A DNA stretch of 64,000 bases, taken from contig JAIYDL010000018.1 of the NCBI GenBank assembly GCA_027487515.1, forward strand, positions 186,001 to 250,000. The letters run 5' to 3'. The notes beneath the pieces were generated by a model that did not search any database, had not been told where the DNA came from, and saw only the letters and a program-made list of their open reading frames with translations. Within the stretch, counting starts at the first letter, position 1. Each line of letters opens with the position of its first letter. Source of the stretch: Pseudomonadota bacterium (GTDB lineage: Bacteria > Bdellovibrionota > Bacteriovoracia > Bacteriovoracales > Bacteriovoracaceae). A program made the position numbers and the translations under genes. Shown in pieces: positions 36,642-46,199 of this stretch.

Positions 36642-39600
36642 TTACCTCGATTCGATCACCAGCTCCTGACGGTCCTCGCCCTCGCCATCTCTTCCGTCTT
36701 GATTGGTCGGAAAATACAAGACGACTCGGTCCGCTGACCCCGAAGTCCGAATCACCATCTCGCGTTCCTGAAACCCACCCAACTCAACAAGCTCCGGAAG
36801 CTCCATCGACCGAAGAAGGTTGATCGTCTGCCAACTCTCCTCGCTCACGAGGTAATCGTCTGGTTTAATCGCCGCCCAATCCTCGTGGAGGATAGCGACT
36901 TTGAGCTTGAGCTCCTCGGCCGACGAAGTTCCGAGAGCGGCGAGGTCAAGTTCCATCATGTTCACCGACGACTGATTAAAAGGAGTGTAGGCGGAAACGG
37001 ACTTCACCGCTTCTCGGTAATCCTCCTCGAGCTTACTTTCGCCGCGGCTCCCCCGCTGCTCAGACTCAAAGGTCTGCCGGAGGTTCCGGGCCTTCCGAGC
37101 GTCCAGTAAGATCGAGTAAAAGCCATCCGGAGAACTCTTCAAGAAGCCCGGGAGTTTTGCTCCACGGGTCGCAACCCATTCAAGGTCAACGCTGCCGTCA
37201 GCATCGCGGTCAATTTGCACAGAAACATCACAGGCCTGCCAATCGCTGACCGATTCGAAGAGCTTCACCGCGACCTGGAGGAAGACTTTCTCGGCGTCCC
37301 CGGCCTTCCGCTTGATGAGTCGGTACCCCGAGGATTTAAGGTCACAGGCCCGTGAACGGATGCTTGAGAGTGCCCCGGGATCTGGCTTCCGAGCGTCCCG
37401 CCCAAGGAGCTGGAAAGGATACGCCACTCCTTTCATGGAACTCTCATTCTTCAAAGTGACGGAGAGGTCCTCAGCGCCACGGCCGACGTTCGAGGCAGTT
37501 ATGGCCGAAGGTTCGTGAACCACCGCTAGGACTGGGAAGTGCGCAAGTTCTTGGTTCGTTCCCTGGTCCATGAGCTTCAGGAAGCCCTGGTAATTCGTCC
37601 GGGCTTCACTGATTTGGCCCATACGGAAACTGAGGTTCAGAGTGAGACTCCCCCGGGCCTTGAGAGTGAAACTTTCACCAGCCTCGCTCAAGGCAAGGCC
37701 CGGGGAGAACTCCTCTTTCAAACTGAAGATGATGTCCGAGTCGGTAAGGTTCGTTAGGGTCACTGCTTGAGTTTTCAAAGCTTGACTCTGGAGATTCACC
37801 TTCCCCAACGAAATGGCGCCGATCGACGGAAGAATCTTGGCCTCAAGCGCTCTCATAACATCCACGCGTCCTGCCCCCTGAGAGGTGACTGGGTAGCGGC
37901 GGCCTTGCGGATCGTTGATGATTCGCGCCGTAGACATGAGAAGGTGCTTGTGGTCAAGGACTGACAGGGTCGGATGATACTCCTGCATCAGCGCCATGAC
38001 CCCCGCCATGTGGGGAGCGGCCATGGATGTTCCATTCAGGGCCTCGCCTTTATTCCCTTTGCCGGTAGCGGCGGAGATGATCTGCTGCCCTGGGGCAACG
38101 ATCTCTGGCTTCAGAAGGCCATCCTCTGAGCGCGGGCCCCGAGATGAGAAACCAGTAATGGTATCGATGAGCTCTGTCCGTTCAAACTTGGCCTTCCGAG
38201 AAAAAGTAAAGACCGCCTCCTCACCTTTTTTAAGGGCGTCTTTGATGAGCTGCCCATCTTTTTTAGAAATCATCACCACGGGGATTGAAAGTCTGTCGCT
38301 ACTCCCGCCCGCCACGGATGGCTCGTCATCCGTGTTTTGAACGATGACAACACCGATGGCCCCGGCATTCAGCGCATTCTTCGCTTTTTCAGCAAAGGGA
38401 TTCCCTCCGCGGTCGGCGATGGCGACCTTCCCAGCAACCTGGGCCTTGAGCTCTGGGCTCAGCTCTCCGCTCGCGAGACCGATGTGGACCGCCGGCGCAG
38501 AAATGACTTCATCTACACCTGTGTCCTTCGAGAAGGAAGCGTAGGGAGAGATCATCACCTTACTCACTCCCGCAATTGAGACTTCTGAACCGGCCAGCTG
38601 ATAATTCTGTGGCATGTCGTCGATCCCTGCAGCAACCGAGAGGGCCTCTGCGGCCGTGCTCGGAGCACCAACGATGTAGGGCGTGCTTCCAGAGTTCCCC
38701 GCGGCCGCGATGAATGACACCCCCGCGCGGACGGTGTTCTTCACCGCCTCCGCGTAGTTAATGGAGGGCTTCCCGAAGCTCCCACCGAGGGAGAGGTTGA
38801 CGATGTCTAACCGATCCTTCGGATCGAGGTCGCCGTTTGGATCAAGCGAGTATTCGAGGGCCGCGATGACCACGGCGTCGGAGGTCGAGTTCTTGCCGAA
38901 AACTTTAATCGCATGGAGCTTGGCATCCGGAGCGACACCGTCGTAGGTGTTCACTCCGTCACCCTTGCCTGCGACGGTTCCGGCGACATGGGTCCCATGG
39001 CCGTTGTAGTCGAGAGGGTTCCGGTCAGGTTTCGGGAGCTTGTGTTGCGCATAGGGCGAACCTGGGGAATAGAGGTCTCCCACGAGGTCAATCCCGCCTT
39101 CGATCTTCGTCGTAGGAAATAGAGCGGTCTCGGCGGCGCCGTCGATGGCCTTGAATTCGTCTACGCTCCCGCTCCCACCGAACATCGTGTGCGTGTAATC
39201 GATCCCCGTGTCGATGATGCCGATCCGAAGATTTTTTCCCGTGAGATTGTACTTCGTCCGCGCCTCAAGACCTCCGATAAATTTGACGGAGTTTCGCTCC
39301 TCGAACGAGCGCACTCCCGCCGCGAGCGCCGCCCGGGCCTCACTCTGAGTCGCAAGATCCGGAGCACTGAAGAGCGAAACTTCTTGAGCGTTCATGACCA
39401 TCGGAAGTCCGTTCACGGCACTCATCACCGACGGAGGTGCGATTACGGTCACGGAGTTCATCACGAGCTTGGTGCTGTAGAGGACCTGGATCTCAGGACT
39501 GAGTCGTCGAGCAGCGTTCACGAAGTCATCTTGCTCTTTGAGGATCTCTTGTTTGCGCGCCTCGGAGATCTCGATCTCCTTCCCGCGCACCGTCGCCGAT

Positions 39601-39776
39601 TCGATGAGGCCCGGAGTCTTCAACCGAACCATGAAACTTCCGACCTCCTCGTTCTGGGATCGGATGGAGATGATGTGAGAGTTCACAAGATCAAGTTTTT
39701 TTATAGAATCTGGGCCAGAGAGGCCGCAGGACACGAGGGTCGAGAGGAGTGCAAGGGAGGGGATGGTTTTTTGCAT
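36642..39776 (-). CDS. Subtilisin-like serine protease (S8) lipoprotein with PA domain
   Basis: 1044 residues with lipoprotein signal MQKTIPSLALLSTLVSCG. An inhibitor-I9-like propeptide region (to about 150) precedes the S8 catalytic domain: Asp in GIIDTGID, His in NGHGTHVAGT, Asn in AAAGNSG and Ser in NGTSMAAPHMAGV. A PA insert (GAIGVVIVQNTDDEP) lies between His and Ser. The C-terminal 400 residues are beta-sandwich-like, as in cell-envelope proteinases. ATG 39776 is preferred to GTG 39785 because GAGGTG lies 8 bases upstream. It probably degrades external protein at the cell surface. Confidence 0.93.
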   Translation of the reverse strand: MQKTIPSLALLSTLVSCGLSGPDSIKKLDLVNSHIISIRSQNEEVGSFMVRLKTPGLIESATVRGKEIEISEARKQEILKEQDDFVNAARRLSPEIQVLYSTKLVMNSVTVIAPPSVMSAVNGLPMVMNAQEVSLFSAPDLATQSEARAALAAGVRSFEERNSVKFIGGLEARTKYNLTGKNLRIGIIDTGIDYTHTMFGGSGSVDEFKAIDGAAETALFPTTKIEGGIDLVGDLYSPGSPYAQHKLPKPDRNPLDYNGHGTHVAGTVAGKGDGVNTYDGVAPDAKLHAIKVFGKNSTSDAVVIAALEYSLDPNGDLDPKDRLDIVNLSLGGSFGKPSINYAEAVKNTVRAGVSFIAAAGNSGSTPYIVGAPSTAAEALSVAAGIDDMPQNYQLAGSEVSIAGVSKVMISPYASFSKDTGVDEVISAPAVHIGLASGELSPELKAQVAGKVAIADRGGNPFAEKAKNALNAGAIGVVIVQNTDDEPSVAGGSSDRLSIPVVMISKKDGQLIKDALKKGEEAVFTFSRKAKFERTELIDTITGFSSRGPRSEDGLLKPEIVAPGQQIISAATGKGNKGEALNGTSMAAPHMAGVMALMQEYHPTLSVLDHKHLLMSTARIINDPQGRRYPVTSQGAGRVDVMRALEAKILPSIGAISLGKVNLQSQALKTQAVTLTNLTDSDIIFSLKEEFSPGLALSEAGESFTLKARGSLTLNLSFRMGQISEARTNYQGFLKLMDQGTNQELAHFPVLAVVHEPSAITASNVGRGAEDLSVTLKNESSMKGVAYPFQLLGRDARKPDPGALSSIRSRACDLKSSGYRLIKRKAGDAEKVFLQVAVKLFESVSDWQACDVSVQIDRDADGSVDLEWVATRGAKLPGFLKSSPDGFYSILLDARKARNLRQTFESEQRGSRGESKLEEDYREAVKSVSAYTPFNQSSVNMMELDLAALGTSSAEELKLKVAILHEDWAAIKPDDYLVSEESWQTINLLRSMELPELVELGGFQEREMVIRTSGSADRVVLYFPTNQDGRDGEGEDRQELVIESR

Positions 39777-40148
39777 ACAAAACACCTCAAACTGAGAATT
39801 TTCAATTCCCCAATTCTACTTTGGGATCAATTTTCAGAGGGCAGGGTGAGAAAAATTACAGAAACTGTATAGAACTTGAACAATCCAAGATTGAGGCCCA
39901 TAAATGTGTTAACTAACAATGAGTTAGCGCCTTCCCGAAGTCCGCACTTCGAGCACCTCGAACTTTCTCATCCCCCGCAGTCCGCAGATCTGGAGCTTCC
40001 GAACCCTGAGCCCTGGAGTGGGGAGGGTCATCGAAAAGAGAAAACTTCTACGAATCAACACGTTTGTGAACAAAAATTAATTCGCTTTAAAAGTCATACT
40101 CCATCCACTAGTATGACGGTTTAAAAAAACATCCATTCTGAGGCTTCC
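39777..40148. other. Divergent intergenic region between S8 protease and first M13 peptidase
   Basis: 372 bases with no convincing gene. A track ORF at 39876-40124 is low in coding character and has no ribosome site. The region is AT-richer than the genes and must contain promoters in both directions. Two inverted repeats are visible: CTAAC-AATGA-GTTAG (39913-39927) and the longer hairpin at 40093-40117. Confidence 0.6.
40093..40117 (+). promoter_or_regulatory. Perfect 8-bp inverted repeat upstream of M13 peptidase
   Basis: GTCATACT and AGTATGAC are exact complements around a 9-base centre, ending 31 bases before the GTG start at 40149. The element is followed by GGTTTAAAAAAAC, so it could be an operator or a 5'-leader hairpin. 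I did not see it in front of the second M13 gene. Confidence 0.45.
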
Positions 40149-42119
40149 GTGAAAAAAATAATACCTTTTTTCATCTCGATCTTACTTTTTTCCTGTGCTC
40201 AAACTCCCATAAAGTATGAGCGGATTCACCGTTCCTACACGGTCGACACATCGGCCCCGCCCTGCACGGATTACCACGCGCACGTCTGCAATACCGTCGA
40301 AAAGAGCTTCAAGCTTCCGGCCGACCGGGCCATGTACATTTTTGCTTTCAATGATTCGTCGGAAGCGCTTCTGAAATACAAGAAGGCGTATTTCCATGGC
40401 TTAAGCTCGATGAAGCCGGCCACCGCACTTGAAGCGAAGCTCAAAGACGCCTACGCAGCGTGCATGAATGTGGATGCAAAGAAAATCGACGAGGACAATC
40501 TCGTCACGCGGATTAAATCCGAGCTCGCAGCCGTGATCGACAGGCCCGCACTTGAGCGATACTTGTCGGCGAAAATCATGTCCGGAGATGCGAGTTTTCT
40601 TTCCGTGCTGCCAATCCGAAACATGGACGACTCGTTTTACAACGATGCGATGGTTATTCCAAACACGATGACTCTGCCGGAAAGAAGCTACTACTCCCGC
40701 GCTGAAATCCGACGGGATATGATCGACCTGGTCAGCGACTTTTTTAAAATCATGGGTGTGAAAGATCCAGAAAACAAGGCTGAACGGTTCTATGAGTTCG
40801 AGCACCGCATGGCGCTTGCCTTGCCTGCACCCCAGGAAATGCGAGATCTACTGAATCAGCGAACGAAAACCACGAAGGCCGAACTTTTAAAGTTCACCCA
40901 TCTGAATCTCGCCGACGTCCTGAGGAGGATCCCCGACTCCACTCATTTGCGGAACATCGCTGGGAAGGCCCTTCAGCAGATGAACCGAGAGCTCCGTGAA
41001 CTTCCGGTCGAGGATCTAAAAGATTTTTACCTCTTCTATGCCGTCGCCAGTTTCCTCGACGACTCGCAGCCCGGTTACTTTAAAAAGACCTTTGCCTTCA
41101 CAGGGAAATACCTCGGTGGCCCGGCCCAGCGCCCGCTCCGGGATGAGCAGTGCACCACCTACATCATGAAGGCCTATCCGATGGAAGTCGACAGCACACT
41201 TCTCCCGAGGATCTTCCCAGGCTTTCCGCGGGAAAAATTCATCACTCTCGCCGAAACCATCAGATCAACTCTGGTGAAGACACTCGAAGAGAACTCTTGG
41301 CTCTCGAAGAGTGGGAAGGCCGGGGCGATCGAGAAAATGGCAACCGCACAGCTCATGTTGGTCTCTCCTGAAAACGAGACTCAGTGGAACTTTAATCCAG
41401 ACGCCCCCACACATCCAGAGCAGATGGTCCGAAATGTGATCGCGCTGAGGGAAAAGATGAAGGCCAAAGAGATCTCTGAATATGGAATCAAAGTCCCGAA
41501 AGACCGCTGGATGAGAGGCCCCCTCGATGTGAATGCGTATTACGATGCCACCTTTAACCAGTTTGTTTTGTTGGTCGGTATTCTTCAGGCCCCGTTTTTC
41601 GACGACTCTCAGACCCGGGAACAGAACCTCGCCGCCATCGGCACTGTCATCGGCCACGAGCTTGGACACGGAATCGATGATAAGGGACGCCTGTACGATG
41701 CAGCTGGGCACTTCCGGAACTGGATGAGCACAAAGGATAGGCACGGTCTCGAGGCCCGGAGCCTCCCGCTCATCAAGCAGTTCGATGCCGTGGGACACAA
41801 TGGGACCCTCACTCTTGGAGAAAACACCGGAGACAACGTAGGTCTCACCACCTCTTTCCGCGCGGCCTTCCCAGACTACGCTCCAGGAAAGTACCCGAAA
41901 GAAAAACTTCAGGAGTTCTTCCTTCAGTACGGCCGACTTTGGTGTGAGGTCCAGACAGAGAGCGTGAAAGAGATGCGTCTCAAAGTTGACCCTCACTCCC
42001 TCGGGAAAGAGAGGATCAACCGCCAGGTTCGACATCAGCCAGGCTTCGCCGAAGCCTATAGTTGTCAGGAAGGCGACCCCATGTACCTCGGTGAAAAAGA
42101 CCGTGTCAGGATCTGGTAA
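40149..42119 (+). CDS. M13 family metallopeptidase (neprilysin/PepO-like), lipoprotein, copy 1
   Basis: 656 residues with lipoprotein signal MKKIIPFFISILLFSCAQ. Zinc site GHELGHGID has His 503, Glu 504 and His 507; the third ligand is Glu 558 in GENTGDNVG, with Asp 562. The substrate-binding NAY motif is LDVNAYYD and the hydrophobic GILQAPFF segment is present. An early CTDYHAHVCN is the usual M13 Cys pair. The C terminus ends RIW rather than the usual CxxW. It cleaves short peptides outside the cytoplasm. It has exactly the same length as the copy at 46200. The GTG start has GAGG upstream. Confidence 0.93.
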   Translation: MKKIIPFFISILLFSCAQTPIKYERIHRSYTVDTSAPPCTDYHAHVCNTVEKSFKLPADRAMYIFAFNDSSEALLKYKKAYFHGLSSMKPATALEAKLKDAYAACMNVDAKKIDEDNLVTRIKSELAAVIDRPALERYLSAKIMSGDASFLSVLPIRNMDDSFYNDAMVIPNTMTLPERSYYSRAEIRRDMIDLVSDFFKIMGVKDPENKAERFYEFEHRMALALPAPQEMRDLLNQRTKTTKAELLKFTHLNLADVLRRIPDSTHLRNIAGKALQQMNRELRELPVEDLKDFYLFYAVASFLDDSQPGYFKKTFAFTGKYLGGPAQRPLRDEQCTTYIMKAYPMEVDSTLLPRIFPGFPREKFITLAETIRSTLVKTLEENSWLSKSGKAGAIEKMATAQLMLVSPENETQWNFNPDAPTHPEQMVRNVIALREKMKAKEISEYGIKVPKDRWMRGPLDVNAYYDATFNQFVLLVGILQAPFFDDSQTREQNLAAIGTVIGHELGHGIDDKGRLYDAAGHFRNWMSTKDRHGLEARSLPLIKQFDAVGHNGTLTLGENTGDNVGLTTSFRAAFPDYAPGKYPKEKLQEFFLQYGRLWCEVQTESVKEMRLKVDPHSLGKERINRQVRHQPGFAEAYSCQEGDPMYLGEKDRVRIW

Positions 42120-42136
42120 ATAAAAGGATAGTCACT

Positions 42137-42973
42137 ATGCATCGATTGGTCTTATTCGTGGTTGCGGTCTCTCTAACTAGCTCGGCGCTGGCAGCAGTGA
42201 ATGCCAGCTACACCTACGTTGAGCCCACGTCTTCGGACCCGGGGAATGAGCTCATTCGACGAGAGGTTGCACTTGATTTTAGTCAGGAGCTTTATCAGTC
42301 GGAGGATAAGAAAAAGTCCTACAGCGCAGGACTTACACTTCTAGACACTCGATTGGATTTCGATGAGCCCCTTCTGGGGAAAGTCGAGCTCCTAAAAGTA
42401 AAGGCGCCCGTCATGGGGCTGAACACGTTCTCAGAGAAGCATTCTCTCCTGTGGAACGTCACCCCCGGCATGCACGGAGAAAAAGATAACTTCGGACGGG
42501 CAAGATTTAGGGTCGAAGGGCAAGCCGCAGCCTTTTACCATGTTGGTAAAATGAGATACGTTTACGGTGCGGGGTTCGGTGATCAGTTCGGAAAGCTCCG
42601 ACCCTATCCCCTGTTCGGAACCATCTGGCAGGCCTCCGAAAAATCTCAGCTCACCCTGATGTTTCCGCTGCTTAAATACGAATACACCACGGAGAGTACG
42701 AAGAAGTTCAATTTCGTGGTTCAGCCCACCGGCGCACAATGGACCTGGAAGCCGAAGGGAACCGGTGTCTCCGAACCAGGCAATGTGATTGTGAAGGGCA
42801 CGCTCTTCGCTCTTGGAGCTGATTTCCCAGCTACGAAATCCCTTCGCGCGACAGCGAGCCTAGGTCTGATCGTGAACAGACGATTCGAAGTGGCCAACCA
42901 GAAGGACTCGTCCCGGCACGCAGGGGTTAACCTGAAGAATGCCTGGGTGGCCCAGGCCGGGATAAGCTTCTAA
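42137..42973 (+). CDS. Outer-membrane beta-barrel protein (DUF6268-like)
   Basis: 278 residues with signal peptide MHRLVLFVVAVSLTSSALA. The remainder is alternating beta strands (VALDFSQELYQ; YSAGLTLLDTRLDF; MRYVYGAGFGDQFGKLRPYPL) and ends WVAQAGISF, a C-terminal Phe typical of barrels inserted by BAM. The family assignment is tentative. It begins 17 bases after the first M13 gene with AAGGA 8 bases upstream, so it is likely co-transcribed with that peptidase, perhaps as a porin for the released peptides; that link is inference. Confidence 0.75.
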   Translation: MHRLVLFVVAVSLTSSALAAVNASYTYVEPTSSDPGNELIRREVALDFSQELYQSEDKKKSYSAGLTLLDTRLDFDEPLLGKVELLKVKAPVMGLNTFSEKHSLLWNVTPGMHGEKDNFGRARFRVEGQAAAFYHVGKMRYVYGAGFGDQFGKLRPYPLFGTIWQASEKSQLTLMFPLLKYEYTTESTKKFNFVVQPTGAQWTWKPKGTGVSEPGNVIVKGTLFALGADFPATKSLRATASLGLIVNRRFEVANQKDSSRHAGVNLKNAWVAQAGISF

Positions 42974-43115
42974 GAAGAACCTTTAAGCTTCCTTACAGAC
43001 AGCTTTGATCGGTTGAATGAATGTGATCCGCAGTTGCGCTCATCACTGATCAGGTGTCGTAAGTTCTTCTCTTTTGTCCTTGGGCCCCGGGCCGTGTTCC
43101 GTGCCTCTCGAATCA

Positions 43116-44183
43116 TCAGCGCAGGAGACGGAGTAAGATTTCATTCAAAAGCCCCGCATTTGCCTTCGCGTCTCCTTCCTGATTCCTGAGCCAAACCAGC
43201 GAGATATCCTTCTCGGCCACCCTGAGCATAACTCCGGTGTACCCGAGATAATTTCCGTTGTGCCAAATGACCTTCGATCCCAGCATGGGCTCGATGATCC
43301 ATCCGTAACCATAATCCCCAAGGCCTGGTGAAAACATTTTTTGGGTCAACTCTGGAGACAAGACAGCCCCAGAAGTGATGTCGTTCAACCAGCCGAGAAG
43401 GTCCCGCGCCGATGAATAGATGTTTCCGTCCGTGAAGACATCACCGTCGTGCCGTTCCTTGAATCCGTAATGGCCCATGAACGGGACGCGTGTGCCAGAG
43501 TCATCATCCGTGAAGGAGAGGGCAAACTGCTGATGAACTGGAGGGCCTACGGATGTGCTCGGCCATTTTCTAAAAAACTCCCTCTCCATGTACTCAGAGA
43601 AACTCATCTTCGACAACCGCCGAACGATTTCGCCTAAGAGCAAATAGCCCGTGTTTGAATACTCCCACTTTGAGCCTGGTCTAAACCGAAGGGCCTCTTC
43701 ATCGATCGCAAGAAGAAGGTCGGTGATTGAAATCTGTTCGTGGTGAAGCTTTTTATCGATGGCCGGATAGGCATACACATCTGGAGTTCCGGCGGTGTGA
43801 TTCAATAAGTGGTGCACCGTAGGGACAACGCCACCGATGGACCACTTTCTCTGGTCAAACTCCGGGAAGAGATACGTGACCTTCGTCTCAAGTTTCAAAA
43901 CTCCGGCATCCACCAACCGAAGAACTGCAGTCGCTGTGAACTGTTTTGAGAGAGAGGCAATCATGAAAATTGTCTCCACCGAATTCAAAGTCCCAGGGTG
44001 ATCACTTGCGTACCCGATGGATCTCGAAACCGTCTCGGTTCCTCTTTGGATGAGAAGAGTGCCCGTGGACCGTGTTCCGGCCTCAAAACGATCTAAAACG
44101 GGATTCAACTCCTCCCGTAGGGAAGCCACTGCGAAAGGGACGCCGAAGAAGACAAAGAAGAGGGTGAAGGGAAGAATGCCCAT
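43116..44183 (-). CDS. Exported serine hydrolase of the class C beta-lactamase fold
   Basis: 355 residues with signal peptide MGILPFTLFFVFFGVPFAVA. Active-site motifs are SLSK (SxxK, in FMIASLSKQFTA), YSNTGY (YxN) and WHNGNYLGYTG in place of KTG, the pattern of peptidases and esterases of family S12 rather than of true AmpC. Likely substrates are D-amino-acid peptides or esters. ATG 44183 is chosen over GTG 44198 because it begins the signal peptide; neither has a good ribosome site. It is divergent from the 55-residue ORF. Confidence 0.87.
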   Translation of the reverse strand: MGILPFTLFFVFFGVPFAVASLREELNPVLDRFEAGTRSTGTLLIQRGTETVSRSIGYASDHPGTLNSVETIFMIASLSKQFTATAVLRLVDAGVLKLETKVTYLFPEFDQRKWSIGGVVPTVHHLLNHTAGTPDVYAYPAIDKKLHHEQISITDLLLAIDEEALRFRPGSKWEYSNTGYLLLGEIVRRLSKMSFSEYMEREFFRKWPSTSVGPPVHQQFALSFTDDDSGTRVPFMGHYGFKERHDGDVFTDGNIYSSARDLLGWLNDITSGAVLSPELTQKMFSPGLGDYGYGWIIEPMLGSKVIWHNGNYLGYTGVMLRVAEKDISLVWLRNQEGDAKANAGLLNEILLRLLR

Positions 44184-44363
44184 GCCAGATTTATACACGC
44201 AACGGAAGACTTCAGAACTCGGATTAAAGGCCCATCAGAAGAAAATGTGAGGTGATGACCATCACTCAAGCCTTGTAACATACTAAAAATACACTGCAAC
44301 ATAAGTGGTGACAAACTGACACTACCTATTCTATAAAACTGACGAATCTATAAGGGGCTTTCT

Positions 44364-44531
44364 GTGAACTTAATCTTGAAACAAATGATGATTTTTCAGG
44401 TTTTTAACTGGAAGAAGTTTTTTGGTCGATTCCAAATCCCTCAGTTCGACTTCGATAAGGTGGCCGAGGCAAATCGCTTCCGTGAAGAGGCCATCGAACG
44501 ACGAATCAGAAACGCTCCTTTCGCCCAGTAG
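44364..44531 (+). CDS. Small protein of 55 residues, below ORF-track threshold
   Basis: GTG 44364 has AGGGG 6 bases upstream and the frame runs to TAG at 44529. The sequence MNLILKQMMIFQVFNWKKFF is hydrophobic and amphipathic; the second half (DKVAEANRFREEAIERRIRN) is a strongly charged helix. It could be a small membrane-associated protein. It sits alone between the serine hydrolase and mltF, convergent with mltF. No family recognised. Support is the ribosome site and protein-like composition only. Confidence 0.5.
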   Translation: MNLILKQMMIFQVFNWKKFFGRFQIPQFDFDKVAEANRFREEAIERRIRNAPFAQ

Positions 44532-44565
44532 CTTTAAGCCTCACCTTACTATATTTGGCCCAACC

Positions 44566-45957
44566 TCATCTCGAAGCAACCTTCTTGGAAAAGCGGTACG
44601 CTAGGTAGTATTTCGAAATGTTCCCCACATACCGGACGGGTTCGTTACCGATGTACTTGAGTGTTACTAACTCTACGTTCCCGAACCAGACGTTAGGATC
44701 AAGCCCCTCTTGAAGGGTGAGTTTCCGCATCCTCCGGATAGCACCAGGCCCCGCGTTGTAGGCAGCGAAGCAAAAGTAGAAACGATCACGCTCGGAGATC
44801 GATTTTTCGGAAAAGTACTTAGTTTTTAGAAGAGAGAGATACTTCGCTCCCGCGTGAATATTGGGGTCAACTTCCTTGATGTCACCGACCTTCATCTCTT
44901 TGCCGGTCGCCGGCATGAGTTGCATGATACCGATCGCTCCCACCGGAGACTGAACCATTTGGTTGAGTCCCGACTCCTGAAATCCCTGGGCCAGGAGGAG
45001 AAGATGGTCTATCCCATACTGCGAAGAGTACTTTTCGAACTTCGGAAGAAGAGTCCCGAACTGCGCTCCATCTTCGTGCCGCATGACTCGGAGGAGATGG
45101 TTCCGTGAATAGTAGTGGCGAAGGAGCGAGTTATAAAACAGACCTCCCATGCGATGAGTGGCGATGAATCCATTGAGATACTCCGTCAACCTCGGGGAGT
45201 CTTTCCTTACGACCCAGACGAGTTTCCCGTGGTCATGGAGAAAAACCTCCGTGTTCACTTGGATGTTGTTTAAGACTTTCATCCAATTGAGTGCCCGGTA
45301 GCGATGGATCGCCGTCGCCGGGATGAGGCCTGAGTTAACCATCTCGATCGCCTCGTCATCGCTGATGTGTTGTTCCAGAGGTTCGATCAGAACCGGAGGA
45401 AGTCCTCTCGCACCGAGTTCCTTGTTAAGATTGGACAAACTCACTTCGTATCGACTTCCCGGTCTCACAAAGATCCGCTTTCCACTAAGCCCCAAAATCG
45501 AGGTGATTTTCTGAGCACCTTTCTGGAACACCACCACTTCCCGAGCGTCACCATAGAGGGGTTCTGTGGTCCTAAGCTCCGGGTTTGTTACCGTATACCT
45601 GGTCATCGGGAAGGCGATGACATCGGCCTTTCCGTCGAGGAGCTGAGTTTGGAGTTTGTCAGGAGTCGTGGGGATGATCACGACTCGAATTGGGAGTCGC
45701 TTCTTCGAGGAGACCTGCTGAGAAAACTTCTGGTTGAGATCTTTTTCGAGTTCGTTCAGAAGGTCCGCCGTGACTCCGAGCTGCTGACCTTTGACGACCT
45801 GGTATTCAACAGGACTCTGGACAACCAAAGCTCGCAGAACCCTCCGCTTCATGAGCCCAGGGAGATCGTCCGTGTATTTTGCGAGAGACTCTCCCCCGGG
45901 ACTCACTGCCGCGGAAGCCACAGAAACAAAACCCAGAACGACAAAAAGTTTAAGCAT
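44566..45957 (-). CDS. mltF: MltF-like membrane-bound lytic transglycosylase
   Basis: 463 residues. Signal peptide MLKLFVVLGFVSVASA is followed by a solute-binding (SBP_bac_3) domain at about 40-270 (LRALVVQSPVEYQV; GKADVIAFPMTRY; GKLVWVVRKDS). A C-terminal SLT domain follows at about 300-450, with the catalytic Glu in LLAQGFQESGLNQ, then GAIGIMQLMPATG and AAYNAGPGAIRRM. It cleaves peptidoglycan glycan strands. It is slightly shorter than E. coli MltF. ATG 45957 begins 9 bases after the stop of a small lipoprotein gene (TGA at 45967-45969); the alternative TTG 45966 abuts that stop. Confidence 0.92.
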   Translation of the reverse strand: MLKLFVVLGFVSVASAAVSPGGESLAKYTDDLPGLMKRRVLRALVVQSPVEYQVVKGQQLGVTADLLNELEKDLNQKFSQQVSSKKRLPIRVVIIPTTPDKLQTQLLDGKADVIAFPMTRYTVTNPELRTTEPLYGDAREVVVFQKGAQKITSILGLSGKRIFVRPGSRYEVSLSNLNKELGARGLPPVLIEPLEQHISDDEAIEMVNSGLIPATAIHRYRALNWMKVLNNIQVNTEVFLHDHGKLVWVVRKDSPRLTEYLNGFIATHRMGGLFYNSLLRHYYSRNHLLRVMRHEDGAQFGTLLPKFEKYSSQYGIDHLLLLAQGFQESGLNQMVQSPVGAIGIMQLMPATGKEMKVGDIKEVDPNIHAGAKYLSLLKTKYFSEKSISERDRFYFCFAAYNAGPGAIRRMRKLTLQEGLDPNVWFGNVELVTLKYIGNEPVRYVGNISKYYLAYRFSKKVASR

Positions 45958-45966
45958 GGATTTCAA

Positions 45967-46119
45967 TCAGAGGTCTTCCGCTGTGTTCTGATCATTCAAA
46001 GCCTTGTTCTGAAGTTTTTTGATCTCATCAGCTTCGAAAACTTCTTTTTGCTCCCCATGGTCCCAGTCATTCTGAGTGGAGCAGGCCGAGATGAGAAGGA
46101 AGAAAAAGAGGAGGCGCAT
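45967..46119 (-). CDS. Tiny lipoprotein (50 residues) upstream of mltF
   Basis: ATG 46119 has AAAGGA 5 bases upstream and gives MRLLFFFLLISACSTQ, a textbook lipoprotein signal with Cys 13. The mature part (about 37 residues) is acidic and probably helical (EVFEADEIKKLQNKAL). The track's longer version to 46197 lacks a signal and is rejected. The gene ends directly before mltF, so the two form an operon and the lipoprotein may anchor or regulate the transglycosylase. Confidence 0.72.
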   Translation of the reverse strand: MRLLFFFLLISACSTQNDWDHGEQKEVFEADEIKKLQNKALNDQNTAEDL

Positions 46120-46199
46120 AAGATCCTTTGAAGACAAAAAAGGGTACCCAACACGAGGAAGGTTTGTTAAGAATTCTGTTCTAACATGGCGAGACAATT

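Noticed and set aside
39876-40124. 82-residue ORF in the S8/M13 intergenic region
   Set aside because: No ribosome site, unprotein-like sequence, and it covers the hairpin at 40093.
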